Positions 24,604-36,121 of a stretch of DNA of 64,000 bases are shown one piece after another. The DNA is from Tupaia tana (lineage: Eukaryota; Chordata; Mammalia; Scandentia; Tupaiidae), in NCBI GenBank assembly GCA_026018925.1, contig JAKSZU010000009.1:33464583-33528582 (forward strand), written 5' to 3'. Each line of letters begins with the position of its first letter. The stretch's first letter is position 1. The notes below the pieces were generated by a model. It made no database searches, was not told the DNA's origin, and saw only the letters and a program-made list of their open reading frames with translations. Both the position numbers and the translations under genes were made by a program.

Positions 24604-24813
24604 TTCCCCCTTATAATAGAAAGAATTACCCTCAACAGGGTCTTGTTACACTGTGGTCCCTTTTCCCCATCCCTTCAGTTTTTCAGGATCTTGGGCACCT
24701 GTGTACATCCAAGGTGTGCCAGGCTGAATCAGGGATCTGAACCCATGGTCAGCCATATGGCTTCCAGCCTTGCAGGGCACTTGCATTATCACCATGTCCC
24801 AGTGGCTGAGCCT
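24604..24813 (-). mobile_element. SINE T-E
   Basis: 'caggatcttgggcacctgtg' and 'gatctgaacccatggtcagc'. Exact TSD aagtgtaatttt at 24,592-24,603 and 24,814-24,825. Confidence 0.82.
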
Positions 24814-24846
24814 AAGTGTAATTTTAGTGAAGATGAAATACAAGAT

Positions 24847-25102
24847 GGGGCTAGCTGGTGGCATGGTGGTTAAGGCAGCTGGATCTCACATGGTTGACTG
24901 CGTGGTTAGAGTCTTGATCCTGGAGGCTCGAAAAACACGCCAGGTGCATGTGTGTGCACCCAAGATCCCAACAGTAGAATGGAGGGGAAGGGATTGTGGT
25001 GTGGCCATCTCAGGCGATTTTTCATTTTCTCCCTCTCTCTAGCATTCTCTCTCTGTTAAGCACACATGCCCTATAGCAAAAACAAAAACAAAAACAAAAA
25101 AA
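24847..25102 (+). mobile_element. SINE T-C
   Basis: Head ggggctagctggtggcatgg, (AAAAAC)n tail. TSD gaaatacaag on both sides. Confidence 0.88.
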
Positions 25103-25138
25103 GAAATACAAGTTGAACCATTTCAAAACAACTTCAAT

Positions 25139-25275
25139 CCAGGTGCAGCTGTGTGTGCCTGTAATCTTAGCTACTTAGGAGGTTGAGGCAGGACGATCAT
25201 GAATTCAATGCCAGTCTGGGTAACACAGTGAAGCCCTGCCTCTAAAAATAATAAATACATAAATGGAAAAATAAA
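25139..25275 (+). mobile_element. 7SL-derived monomer (Alu/B1-like)
   Basis: 'tgtgcctgtaatcttagct', 'ggaggttgaggcaggacgat' and 'ccagtctgggtaacacagtg' are the 7SL Alu-domain landmarks in order, about 120 bp, then an A-rich tail. A monomer, not a dimeric Alu. Confidence 0.85.
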
Positions 25276-25704
25276 TAGAAGCAACTTTATGCCATGACTT
25301 GGTATTTTGCTAAATCTATCATAAACTGGAGCCCCCTTAGTGCCTTCTTACACTGTACACTTTAAGATGTCAGACACTCTCAAAAGTGTCAGGTCGTGAA
25401 TGACAGGGACTGAAGAACTCATAGATTAAGGAGGCAAAGGAGACTTGACAGTTTAATACAAGATGTGATCCTGCATTGGATCTTGGACTAGAAGAAAGGA
25501 CAGTGAAGATAGTATTAATGAAATCTGAATATCCATAGATTAGTCAATAGTATACACCAATATTATTCTTAGTTATGCTGGGTATGGAAGATGTTAGCAT
25601 TTGAGGAGGCTGAGTAAAGAGTATATGAAAATTCTTTCTACTTTTTTTGGTAACATTTTTATAAGTCTGAAAGTCTAAAAAAGAAATTAAAGGGAAAAAA
25701 ATAA
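25276..25704. other. No recognised feature
   Basis: AT-rich sequence, no repeat recognised. Confidence 0.4.
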
Positions 25705-25717
25705 AGAAACCAGGAGC

Positions 25718-25960
25718 GGGACCAGCAGTTAGCGTAATGGCTATGTCGCTGGACTCCCATGTAGTCAACCGTTGTTTGCGTCCCGGACCCAGTGGCTTAA
25801 ACTCACGCCAGGTGCGTGCGTGTGTGCCCAAGATCCCGAGAGGAGAATGGAGGAGAAGGGATTGCGGTGTGGCCATCCCCCCTGGGGGGTGATTTCTCAC
25901 TTTCTGTCTCTCTGTCTCTCTCTGTCTGGCAAGCGCACGCGCCCTATAGCAAAAACCTCT

Positions 25961-25990
<30 letters not shown>
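25718..25990 (+). mobile_element. SINE T-A, young-looking
   Basis: Close to consensus, about 30-A tail (25,962-25,991). Exact TSD agaaaccaggagc at 25,705-25,717 and 25,991-26,003. Confidence 0.93.
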
Positions 25991-25993
<3 letters not shown>

Positions 25994-26003
25994 AACCAGG
26001 AGC

Positions 26004-27429
26004 AAGAGCCCAAGAAAATAGAGTATACTCTTAATGATAATGATGATGACGATAATGACACATGGCTAGTCAATTCATTAAAAACAAATTACTCCAGTGA
26101 TACACACTGGGGACTCTGTGTTAGCAAGCAGTCATTGTGTTGCTGGGAGGTATGTGGTGTACAAGTGTAATCAAGAAAAAAAGAAATAAAGCTAAAGCAA
26201 TGCCTAGTCAGTCTCAAGAAAAAAAAACAAGGAAAAGGGCCAGACATGATTCTTAAGGACTCAGATATCTATGAACCAACACCCACAATATGGGTAATAA
26301 AGTAAATGTAAATTTTAACGCAAGCAGGAAAACACAATTTTATAGATATCGTTCAGACTTGGTAGTTTGGGACTTCTGGCTGGCATCCGGAAAAGGAAGG
26401 GTAGACCTGGGTCAGAGAGAGATGATACCATAAAGGAGAGGAGAACTGTAAGATATCAAGAAGGTATAACCAGTCATTCATTGGCTAGAGGGCAAAAAGC
26501 ATTCAGTAAGAATGAAAGGGAGAAATGAAAGTGATTGCAATTGTGGAAATACACAAGAGATTGCTCAGATAGAAGTTAGGAATAGTACTTCATAAAACTG
26601 TCACATAGGTCAGAAATGGTCATCAGAGTCATATATCATCTGAATATCTGTTCTAAGTTTCATTATTCTCATAGTAGCACATCCGGTACGTTCTTGACTG
26701 TCTTGCTGATAATAACAGTTTTCACAAGAATGAAGAAGCAGTGAGGTAAATTGCTAAGCTGGGCTTAATCCTGACAATAAATAAGGAAAATCTAGTTAGC
26801 AAAGTGAAAGTGATGTAAGTTTTGGGGAAAGTAACCAGGTCATCTGGATCTGCTAAGCAACAGAATGCTGTTAATGGTCACATAGGTTAACTAATGTGTA
26901 TGTGTGTATGTGTGTAAGGTAGAGTTCAAGAGGATCAAAGAAAAGATAATTATGTTCTCCTGGCCAAACACCAAAGGAGAAAGATGACTCATGAGGGAGA
27001 GGGATCCAAAAAGAAAATTGAGAATGTACAATTTGTCAAAATTCCAATGAGGAATTCCAAAAGAAGAGATACCTGAAAAATGACAGTGTCTTTATAGATT
27101 ACTCTTTGATGAGCCCCTATTTTAAAAGTACATGTATAGATGACAGAAAGAGGGCTCGATTTGTAAGGCCAAAGACCAAAGAATATCACAAACCTCTAGG
27201 AACTGAGTCATATAAGGCTAAAGTCCAGAATAAAGCCAGGCCTATAAAATGGAAAGGACTACAATAAAGAACTCTAATTGCTTTAGTTAGTGCAAAACCT
27301 TTAAGGATGAGGTGATACAGCTTAACGGTAGCATAAGTGAAAAAGAGAACTGCGTTTTTTTGTCGACTGTGAGTTACAAATGCCAAAAATGGTAATGAGC
27401 CTTGAATTGGACTAAGAGAATGATAGTAA
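26004..27429. other. AT-rich sequence without recognised features
   Basis: About 1.4 kb, purine-rich in places, with (TG)n near 26,897. Probably old unassigned repeat; no exon seen. Confidence 0.4.
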
Positions 27430-28115
27430 CAGATCAGGGACTTTCAGTTCCACTTGGGTGTCCACTGGCCAGCCTATAGAGTTTTACATTCAATTCTGGA
27501 TGACACAGTCAAAAGGACATTAGCAAACTGGAACATGTATTCAAAGAAGGCAATTAGGAAAGTGAAGTGTCTGTAAATCGCATCATATAAGAAATAGCTG
27601 ACGGGACCAGCAGGTGGTGTGGTGGTTAAGGCACTGAACACTCCCACATGGCCAACCATGGTTCAAGTCCTGGACCTGGTGGCTTTCTTTTTTGCTTTCC
27701 CTCTCTCTCTCTCTCTGTGTGTCTCTCTGGTCAGATTAAAATAAATGAATCAATAAATAAAATTAAGTAAATAATTCTTAAAAAAAAAAACGACTGAATG
27801 AATGAGAGACATTTAACTAGGAAAGAGCTTTGGGTGAAGGAGGGACATTGTAACTGTCCTCAGAATTGAAGGACAGTTATGTCAGGTAGGAGAGAATTAG
27901 ATCTTGTATGTGGAATTAACACCAACTGGTAGAAATTTCATGACAGTAAGCTTCAGCTGAACAAGAAATGGCTTTCTAAAATATGAGCTACTTAAAAATG
28001 CAGTGGGTTGCTGTATGACACAGTGAATTTCTTGTTATGGGAAATGCTAAAAGTTGAAGTAGGATAGCTACCTGTTAAGGATATTGTAAAAGAGATTATT
28101 GCTATGTTGGTTGAA
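27430..28115 (+). mobile_element. Ancient interspersed repeat, family uncertain (CR1/L3-like?)
   Basis: 'attctggatgacacagtc', 'aaaaggacattagcaaactg' and 'ggacagttatgtcaggtagg' recall an old mammalian consensus that I cannot name with certainty. Interrupted by the T-B at 27,603. Confidence 0.4.
27603..27791 (+). mobile_element. SINE T-B
   Basis: Head gggaccagcaggtggtgtgg, tail to 'aattcttaaaaaaaaaa'. Confidence 0.9.
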
Positions 28116-28355
28116 AAGAAAGATCTGACATTGTGGTTAAGGGAGCCTGATCCCACATGATCAGCCATGCAGTTTGAGTCCTGGCCCTGATGGCTTTGAA
28201 AAACACGCTTGGAGTGTATGTGTACCTGCCCCAATCTGGACAAGATGGAGAAATGTAGAAGGGATTGCAGTGTAACCACATCCCATTGTGGAGGGGGGTG
28301 TTTCTACTTCTCCATTTCAGTCTCTCTGTGTCTCTAGTAAGCAAACGTACCTCTG

Positions 28356-28392
<37 letters not shown>
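28116..28392 (+). mobile_element. SINE T-C
   Basis: Head 'gacattgtggttaaggg', body to 'gtacctctggtaaattaaa', A-run of about 30 (28,363-28,392). Confidence 0.85.
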
Positions 28393-28394
<2 letters not shown>

Positions 28395-28524
28395 AGAAAG
28401 AGGAGGAGAAGGAGAAAACAGAGTTCTCCATCCCTTCCAATTCTAAGATTCTATGATTCTGTACTTCTGTGTCTTTGAACATCTATGCTTGGGAATCTGG
28501 GGCAATATAGGAAGAGAGGGGTCT

Positions 28525-28775
28525 TTAGGCCCAGTGGTTAAGAGGATGGACTCTGGAGCCAGACTGCTTGAGTTCAAATACTGGCTCTGCTACTTGCTAG
28601 CTGTCAGGTCTTGTTGCTTCACTTCTCCAGACTTTAATTATTCCAAACTGGAATGATCACAGTCCTTATACTTAAAAGGACTGTAGGTAGGGACAAGTAA
28701 ATGAGATCATGCATGCATGGAACAGAATCTGGTACATAGTAAGCATTCGGTATGTATTAGATTTTATTATTATCA
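28525..28775 (+). mobile_element. MIR, near full length
   Basis: 'cagtggttaagaggatggac' through 'gctctgctacttgctagctg' to 'ggtacatagtaagcattcgg'. Clear MIR. Confidence 0.88.
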
Positions 28776-28991
28776 AGAAAAATACTAAGTTAGGTTGACC
28801 AACTCTCAATTTTAGTAAACAGTTCATTCCAACCTTGTTCAGGTAGAGTGGTAAGCCAGTTCTCCATCCCAGGTAAGGGACCTACATATAATTGGGTAAC
28901 TATATCAGAGACTACATATGCAGGATTTGAGCATTCAGGAAAAGCACTCGCAGTTTTCTTTCTTTTTCTTTTTAAAAAATTATTAATGATT

Positions 28992-29238
28992 GGGACCAGC
29001 AGTTGGTGTAATGGCTATGTCACTGGACTCCCATGTAGTTGACTGCAGTTCGAGTCCCAGACCTGGTGGCTTAAACTCACACCAGGCACATTTACATGCG
29101 TGCCCAAGATCCTGAGAGGAGAATGGAGGAGAAGGGATTGCGGCGTGGCCATCCCTAATGGGGAGTGATTTCTCACTTTCTGTTTCTCTCTGTCTTTCTG
29201 GCGAGTGCACGTGCCCTATAGCAAAAACCTCTCTAAAA
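28992..29238 (+). mobile_element. SINE T-A
   Basis: Head gggaccagcagttggtgtaa; TSD begins aaaaaattatta on both sides. A stray T-A 3' end (tttgctatagggcacatagg) follows at about 29,262-29,285. Confidence 0.9.
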
Positions 29239-29639
29239 AAATTATTATTTATTTATTTAAAAATTTGCTATAGGGCACATAGGCTCTCTCAGTTTTCTGA
29301 CCTGGCTTACATTTCCAGTATGGAAGACAGTTGCGTCACAGTTATGTTTGCAGTGTAATTACTGAGGAGAACACTCTGCTCATCTTTGTGGGCCTTTCTT
29401 CTTGTGTCTAGTCTCTCACCGCTTCTGTTTCTGGAACAATCTTGCTCACATCCAGTTTTTGTCATGTCACCTATGTTGCTCAAAAAACTAATGCCTCCTC
29501 TTTGTTCATTGACTCAAACCTGACCTCCTCAGCTCAGCATTGAAGACCTTTTTTCCCAGTGCTTGGAAGAATTTATTTCTGGCAGGCTTTGAAAGCAGGT
29601 GAAGGATTCCAGTCCTGGAGTGACTACTTGAAACAAAAC

Positions 29640-30289
29640 AACATTCTCATTGAGGTAAAATTTTCATGCTCTGGATCCGTACATATTTGAAGTGTACAGT
29701 TTGATATGTTTTTTATGTATGCATACTATGTATACACCTGCGAAGCTATCGCCACACCTAAGATATTGAATGTATGTATCACCATCCACAATTTTCTATG
29801 CCCCTTTATAATCCCTTCATCCTTAAGCAACCATTGATCTGCTTTCTGTTGCTATAGATTAGTTTGCATTTCCTAGAATTTTGTATAAACGGACTTTCAT
29901 GCTCTTATTTTGGGGGGAGTGTCTGGCTTCTCTCACTCAGCATTTTTTGAGATTCATCCATGCTATCGTATGTATCAGTAATTCATTCCTTTCTATTGCT
30001 AAGCACTATTCCATTGTACAGATATGCCACATTTCATGTATCTATTCATCAGTTGGTGGACGTTTTGGTCATTTTCCTTTTTGGCTTCTTATGAATGATG
30101 CTGCTATAAACATTGCTGTACAAGTTTTTGTGTGGACGTATGTTTCAATTTCTGGGGTATATACAATACCTGGGGGTGGGTCATGTGACAAATATGTTGA
30201 AACATTTGAGGAACTATTAAATTTTTTCCAGAGCATTTTACTCTTTTACATCCTCAGCAACTGGACGTAAGAGTTCTAGTTTTGTTACA
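29640..30289 (+). mobile_element. L1M-type 3' region
   Basis: 'gaggtaaaattttcatgctc', 'tagattagtttgcatttcc', 'ctattccattgtacagatat' and 'tacaagtttttgtgtggacg' follow a familiar old mammalian L1 consensus. The RPL23A retrocopy landed at its end. Orientation is uncertain. Confidence 0.7.
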
Positions 30290-30305
30290 TGGTGAGGCCT
30301 TTCTT

Positions 30306-30862
<557 letters not shown>

Positions 30863-31175
30863 TGGTGAGGTCTTTCTTTAGCCATGATCTCCTCAATGTC
30901 GTTTCTTGTTGTTTCCCTCTGTCTCAGGTGTTTCTTCCAATCCCCTCCTCTGGTGGTCTCATTCAGTCTGTGGGCTCTAAACATCATCTAGCTGTTGATG
31001 CTATCCAAGTGTTTACCTCCAGCTACCACTCTTCCCTGAACTCTGGATTTGTCCTTATTATCCTGAATTATCAATATCATTCTGGTATATTAGTTTACCA
31101 TTGCTGCTATAACAAAATTTTATATTTTTAGAATTATTTGATTTTAATTTTATTTATTATTGTTGTTTTGTAGAG

Positions 31176-31177
<2 letters not shown>

Positions 31178-31212
<35 letters not shown>

Positions 31213-31400
31213 CTTAGAGTGTGTGCGCTTGCTGGAGAAAGACAGAGACAGTGAGAGAAAAAGTGAGAAATCACCACCAGGGAAGATGGCCACACCACAA
31301 TCCCTTCTCCTCCATTCTCTCTTGGGACCTTGGGCATGCATGCATGCATGCCCAGCATGAGTTTCAAGCCACCAGGTCTAGGACGCCATCTTCTGGCTAC
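31178..31400 (-). mobile_element. SINE T-C/T-A, head truncated
   Basis: 33 T (31,178-31,210), then 'gccttagagtgtgtgcgctt'. Stops at 'ccaccaggtctaggac' with only a few head bases left. Confidence 0.85.
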
Positions 31401-31401
31401 T

Positions 31402-31557
31402 AAAAAAATTATTATTTTTTAATTTGCTATAGGGCATGTGCACTCACCAAAGAGAGACAGAGAAAGAGGGAGAAAGCAAGCTGCCAGATCTGGGACTCCA
31501 ATCATGGTTGGCCATGTGGGAGTTCAGCATCTTTGCCATCATGCCACCTACTGGTCT
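31402..31557 (-). mobile_element. SINE T-B
   Basis: 'agaaagcaagctgccagatc' to 'ccacctactggtctc'; its 3' end carries the T-A-type 'tttgctatagggcatgtgc'. Confidence 0.85.
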
Positions 31558-31880
31558 CACTGTTGTAACAAATTAACACAGACTCAGTGGCTTAAACAAT
31601 ACAAATGTCTTATCTTACTGTCCTGTAGATCATAGGTTTGATGTGGGTCTCAGTGGGCCAAAATCAAGTAGTCAGTAGGGTAGGGCTGTGTTCCTTTCTG
31701 GAGATTCTAAGGGAAAATATGTTGTCTTACTTATACAGGTTATTGGCTAAATTTGGTTCCTGAGGACCCATTTCCTTGCTAGCTGTGAGCTGAGGTCATT
31801 CTCAGCTTCTGGAGGCCACCTTCATTTTGTAGCTCCTAAGTACCTTTGTCTTCAAAGCCTTCAATGGCAAGACAAGTCCT

Positions 31881-32129
31881 TTTTTTTTTTTAATTTGCTA
31901 GAGGATGTGTGAGCTCACCAGAGACAGAGAAAAAGATGGAGAGGAAGAAGGCACACCCATAGGTGGTGGTCATGCCACAATCTTTTCTCCTCCCTTCCTC
32001 CATCCCGTCGGGATGTGCGGCACACATACACACATACCTAGTGGTTTTCAAGACACCAGAGCTGAATTTCAAACCACGATTGGGCATGTGGGATCCAGTT
32101 CCCTTATGTGCTAGGCGTTGCAGCCAGCC
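31881..32129 (-). mobile_element. SINE T-C
   Basis: 'tttgctagaggatgtgtgag' to 'ttgcagccagcc'. Flanks agacaagtcctt / agatcaagtcctt. Confidence 0.85.
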
Positions 32130-32219
32130 AAGATCAAGTCCTTCTCATACCTCATTTCTCCAGTCTCTTCTGTTCGTACATCTCTCAGGCCCACTCTGTA
32201 GCCTTCCTCTACCACTTTA

Positions 32220-32390
32220 TTTATTTAAAATATTATTTACTTAATTTTATTTGTTTATTACTTTTCTTCAATTTGACCAGAGTGAGACAGAGAGTGTGCA
32301 ACAGGGAGAGTGAGAAAGCAAGTCGGGACTCAAACCATGGTCGGTCATGTGGGAATCTAGTGCCATAACCACCACACCATTTGCTGGCCC
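32220..32390 (-). mobile_element. SINE T-B
   Basis: 'cttcaatttgaccagagtga' to 'ccatttgctggccc'. Flanks cctctaccacttta / cctctaccactttta. Confidence 0.88.
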
Positions 32391-32493
32391 CCTCTACCAC
32401 TTTTAAGGACTCCTGTGACTAGACTGGTTTCATGCAGATAATCCAGGATAATCTGTCCATTTAAATGTCCTTAATCACAATCCTATCTCTTTT

Positions 32494-32771
32494 CTTTTCT
32501 TTTTTCTTTTTTATTTTTTTTTTTGGAGAGGTTTTTGCTATAGGGCGCATGCACTCGCCAGACAGACAAGAGACAGAGAGACAGAAAGCGAGAAATCACC
32601 CCCCAGGGGGGATGGCCACCTTGCAATCCCTTCTTGTCTATTCTCCTCTCGGGATCTTGGGCATGCACGCACACGCACCTGGCGTGAGTTTAAGCCACTG
32701 GATCCGGGACTCGAACTGCGGTCGACTACGTGGGAGTCCAGCGACATAGCCATTATGCTAACTGCTGGTCC
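32494..32771 (-). mobile_element. SINE T-A
   Basis: Near consensus. Exact 18-bp TSD cacaatcctatctctttt at 32,476-32,493 and 32,772-32,789. Confidence 0.93.
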
Positions 32772-33080
32772 CACAATCCTATCTCTTTTATTAGGAAAAG
32801 TGGCATTTTCCCAAGTTCTGGGGGTTAGGGTGTGGGCACCTTTGGGGGCCATTATTCCCGCTAACCACACCTGGTTTGGACAGTTACATGGATAGCCTAT
32901 GCTCCAGCCAACTGTTTATTTGACTTCTCTCCTTGGATGTCTCATGGGCAATTTGACTTTAACATTTCCAAAACAGACCTTTTAATTCCTTCTCACCAAA
33001 ACTCTGGCTCTCCCTGGTCTTCCCTATGTCAATAAATGGCAATATCACCTACTTTGTTCCTCAAATCGAAAGCCAAAAAC

Positions 33081-33287
33081 TGGGGCCAAGAGGTAGCATA
33101 GCTATAGTGCAACTCGTCCCACATGGGGAAGTCTTCAGTTTGAATCCCAAGGTCTCCCTGAACACTCTGTGTACATGTCCATAATCCGAGCTGGCTGAGA
33201 CTGGGCTTCGACAGCAGCATGAAGACCTCGATGAGTATGCCTATCTCTCAGTCTCCGTCTCTCTTTCTCTCTTAATGGGAGGAAAAA
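33081..33287 (+). mobile_element. SINE T-D
   Basis: 'gggaagtcttcagtttgaat', 'ataatccgagctggctgag', tail 'aatgggaggaaaaaa'. Flanks aagccaaaaact / aagtcaaaatct. Confidence 0.82.
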
Positions 33288-33555
33288 ACCAAGTCAAAAT
33301 CTAGATGCCCTCCTTGATTCCATTCTTTCACTGCCTGTATTCGAATGCTCAGCAAATCCCGCTGAGTCCAACTCTAAAATATGTCTTGAACTCATTCGCT
33401 TGAGCTCATTCACTCATCTTCAATAAAGCCTTTATTTTCATCCAAGCCATCATTTCTTGCTTGGACTTCCATAACTACCACTTAACTAGTCTTCCCACTC
33501 GCAGCTTTACTTCCTTCCAACTTATCTTCCATATAGCAGCCAGACTGATCTTTTA

Positions 33556-33820
33556 TTATTATTTTTTAAAGATTTTGTGGCCATAGGGTACATGCATTCA
33601 CTGGAAGAAGAGAGACAGAGACAGAGAGAAGGAAAGTGAGAAATCACCACCTAGGGGGTTGATCATGCCACAGTCCCTTCTCCTCCATTCTCCTCTTGGA
33701 ATTTTGGGCATGCACACACACATGCCTGGTATGATTTTCAAGCCACCAGGTCTGGGACTTGAATCGTCCTTGGCCATGTGGGAGTTTGATGCGCTAACCA
33801 CCCCACTACCTGCTGGCCCC
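33556..33820 (-). mobile_element. SINE T-C
   Basis: 'tggccatagggtacatgc' to 'ccactacctgctggcccc'. TSD cagactgatctttta / cagaatgatctttta. Confidence 0.9.
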
Positions 33821-33891
33821 CAGAATGATCTTTTAAAAGTGAAAACAGATTATATATATATATTTTTCTGTTTAAAAACCTTCAGTGGATT

Positions 33892-34128
33892 CGGACCCCT
33901 GGCCTAGTGGTTGAGGAAGGCAGATCCCACATGGCTGACTGCACGATTTGAGTCCCAGACTCGGCGGCTTTAGAAACACTCCAGGTGCATGTGTGTGTAT
34001 GTCCAAAATCCTAAAAAGAGGGAAAATGGAGGAGAGGGCGTTGTGGTGTGACTATGCTCCATTGTGGGATGCTATCTCCTTCTTTTCTGTCTCTGGCCAG
34101 CACACATACCCTCTGGCAAATAAAAACT
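33892..34128 (+). mobile_element. SINE T-C
   Basis: 'ggacccctggcctagtggtt' to 'ataccctctggcaaataaa'. Confidence 0.87.
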
Positions 34129-34203
34129 GTCAACAATTTCCCACTGTAGATTAAAATCTAACTCCTTTCTTTGGCCCATGTGACCACAAAGATCTGGTTC
34201 TCT

Positions 34204-34282
34204 TGGGCCCAGCCACAGTGGTGTAAATGGAGGGCGCTGCTATGTGATGGCCAAGGCCACATGTGAAGTCCAATTTCAGTTT
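34204..34282 (+). mobile_element. Possible SINE head remnant
   Basis: 'cccagccacagtggtgtaaa' and 'ggccacatgtgaagtcc' resemble a worn tRNA-SINE head. Weak. Confidence 0.35.
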
Positions 34283-34295
34283 CTGGTTGTATCTT

Positions 34296-34484
34296 TTTTT
34301 TTCTTTAAAGAATTCTTTTACTTTTTATTTTATGTATTCATTCATTTATTTTAATTTGACCAGAGAGGGACACACAGAGAGAGAGAGAAAGTGAGAAAGC
34401 AAGCCCCCAGGTCCAAGACTCGAACCGTAGTCAGCCATGTGGGAGTGTCCAGCACCTTAACCACCATGCCACCTCCTGGTCCCC
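34296..34484 (-). mobile_element. SINE T-B
   Basis: Exact 13-bp TSD ctggttgtatctt at 34,283-34,295 and 34,485-34,497. Confidence 0.92.
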
Positions 34485-34502
34485 CTGGTTGTATCTTATA
34501 AC

Positions 34503-34740
34503 AAGACAGGCATGGTGGTGCATGCCTGTGGTGCTAGCTAGCTAGCTGGGAGGTTGGGGCAGGAGGATCGCAACCACCTTGTGTGCCTAAAATCCAGACA
34601 GGTTGGAGGAAGGGAGGAGAAAGGATTGCAGCATGACCACCCCCTACTAGGAATGCTTTCTCCCTCTCCCTCTCTGTCTTTCTGTTTCTCTCTGGCAAGT
34701 GCATGTACCCTCTGGCAACTAAAATGAAAAAAGATATCTG
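34503..34740 (+). mobile_element. Chimeric SINE: 7SL-derived head plus T-C tail
   Basis: 34,503-34,577 is 7SL-type ('aggcatggtggtgcatgcct', 'ggaggttggggcaggaggat'). From 34,580 it continues directly as T-C ('ccttgtgtgcctaaaatcc' to 'taccctctggcaactaaaa'). Confidence 0.8.
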
Positions 34741-34789
34741 TCAAAAAAATACCTTTCTTGTTCTCCCTCCCTGAATGCTCATAGTCACA

Positions 34790-34805
34790 TACTCACTCTC
34801 TCTCT

Positions 34806-34840
<35 letters not shown>

Positions 34841-34876
34841 AAGAAATAAAAAAGAAAGAAAAAAGAAAAGAAAAGA
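34790..34876. repeat. A-rich simple repeat
   Basis: CT run, then 32 A (34,807-34,838), then (GAAA)n. Probably the orphan tail of a SINE whose body is missing. Confidence 0.85.
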
Positions 34877-35157
34877 CCTTGCTCTCTATCCAACCCTCAT
34901 GTCACTCTCTTGCTCATCACGCTCTGGCTACACCCTCCTCTTTCTGTCCACTAAGTCTTTCCCTACTACCAGCCCTTTGCGCTTGTTCTTCCCTTGGCCA
35001 TGAGCTCTCTTCTTAGTTCTTAGCATGGTTGGCTCATTGTCATCTTTCAGGTCTTTTCTCAAATGTGACCTCTCATAGTGGCCTTCCCTGGCTCCTTGAT
35101 TTAAAGTAGTTCTCTCTCCCTCACCTAATTTCCTAATGAAACACTGTGTGGTTTTTA

Positions 35158-35391
35158 AAAGTTTATTACTTTATTTCTTCCATGAGAGAAAGAGAGACCA
35201 AGAGACAGAGACATAGCACCTGCAACCGGGTCTCGATGCTGTGATCCACCCTCAGCCTCAGCCATCCCTGGATCATGGGCATGCATGTTCCCAGCATACT
35301 CAGGGAGGTCTCTGAATGGGAACCTGGAACTCTCCCGTGTGAGTCAGTCTTGCAGAATGCCATGTTTTACCACTGTGCTACGTCTGGCCCC
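35158..35391 (-). mobile_element. SINE T-D
   Basis: 'atttcttccatgagagaaag', 'gtctcgatgctgtgatccac', ending 'gctacgtctggcccc'. Confidence 0.87.
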
Positions 35392-35664
35392 TAAAGCACC
35401 CTGTTTATTTCCCTCATAATGTTACAGCCTGTAATTACCTAACTTATGAATTTCTTGATTACTGGCTGCCATCCACACTAGAATGTAAACTCCTCGAGGG
35501 CAAGAACCTTTCCTGCCTTTTGTACCACTATGTCCATGGTACCTAGCAACTGTTCCCTGAATGTGTGAAGCTTGTCTTTTTACTGTCTCCAACACGTTTC
35601 ACTTGATTCCATCTCTGTGACACTGTGTATGTCCTGCCTTCAGCCTGTAATGCTTTCCTACCTA

Positions 35665-35930
35665 TTTTTTTTTAGAGAGAGATTATTTTGCTATAGGGCA
35701 TGTGGGCTCACCAGAGAGACAGAGAGAGATAGAGAGACAGAAAGCAAGAAATCACCCCTCAGGGGGATGGCCACTCCACAATCCCTTCTCCTCCATTCTC
35801 TTCTCGGGATTTTGGGCACGCACACACACACAAACAGCATGAGTTTTAAGCCACCAGGTCTGGGACTCAAACCACGGTCAGCCGTGTGGGAGTCCAGCGA
35901 CCTAACCATTATGCTATCTGCTGGTCCCCC
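35665..35930 (-). mobile_element. SINE T-A
   Basis: Full length. Flanks cctacctattttt / ccctacttattcttt. Confidence 0.9.
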
Positions 35931-35940
35931 TACTTATTCT

Positions 35941-36121
35941 TTAAAAAACTTTATTTAATTTTATTTATTATTATTATTATTATTTATTTTGACCAGAGAG
36001 AGACAGAGAGAGAGGGGGGGGGGAAGAAAAGTGAGAAAGCAAGCTGCTAGCTCTGGGACTCAAACTGTGGTTGGCCATGTGGGAGTCCAGTGCCTTAGCC
36101 ACCACACCACCTGCTGGCTCC
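35941..36121 (-). mobile_element. SINE T-B
   Basis: (TTA)n tail, 'ttttgaccagagagagacag', G-run near 36,016, ending 'cacctgctggctcc'. Confidence 0.9.

Larger units (their letters stand above)
31088..32880 (-). mobile_element. MaLR-type (MLT1-like) solo LTR, split by SINEs
   Basis: Reverse LTR with 'ccattgctgctataacaaaa', 'actcagtggcttaaacaata', 'gataatccaggataatctg' and 'tgggggccattattcccgct'. It sits inside the L2 and carries five later SINEs. An old, broken fossil, probably from early in eutherian history. Confidence 0.7.
30880..35570 (+). mobile_element. L2 LINE relic hosting one LTR and many SINEs
   Basis: L2 sequence runs in order through 30,893-31,087, 32,895-33,080, 33,290-33,540, 33,821-33,890, 34,128-34,200, 34,745-35,155 and 35,392-35,570. 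Landmarks: 'gggctctaaacatcatcta', 'ggatgtctcatgggcaattt', 'gcagccagactgatctttta', 'attaaaatctaactcctttc', 'tcaaatgtgacctctcatag', 'agaatgtaaactcctcgagg'. No intact ORF remains. Confidence 0.75.

Noticed and set aside
25718-25800. tRNA genes suggested by A-box and B-box sequences
   Set aside because: The boxes belong to SINE heads. The cloverleaf cannot be completed and each is followed by a SINE body and A-tail.
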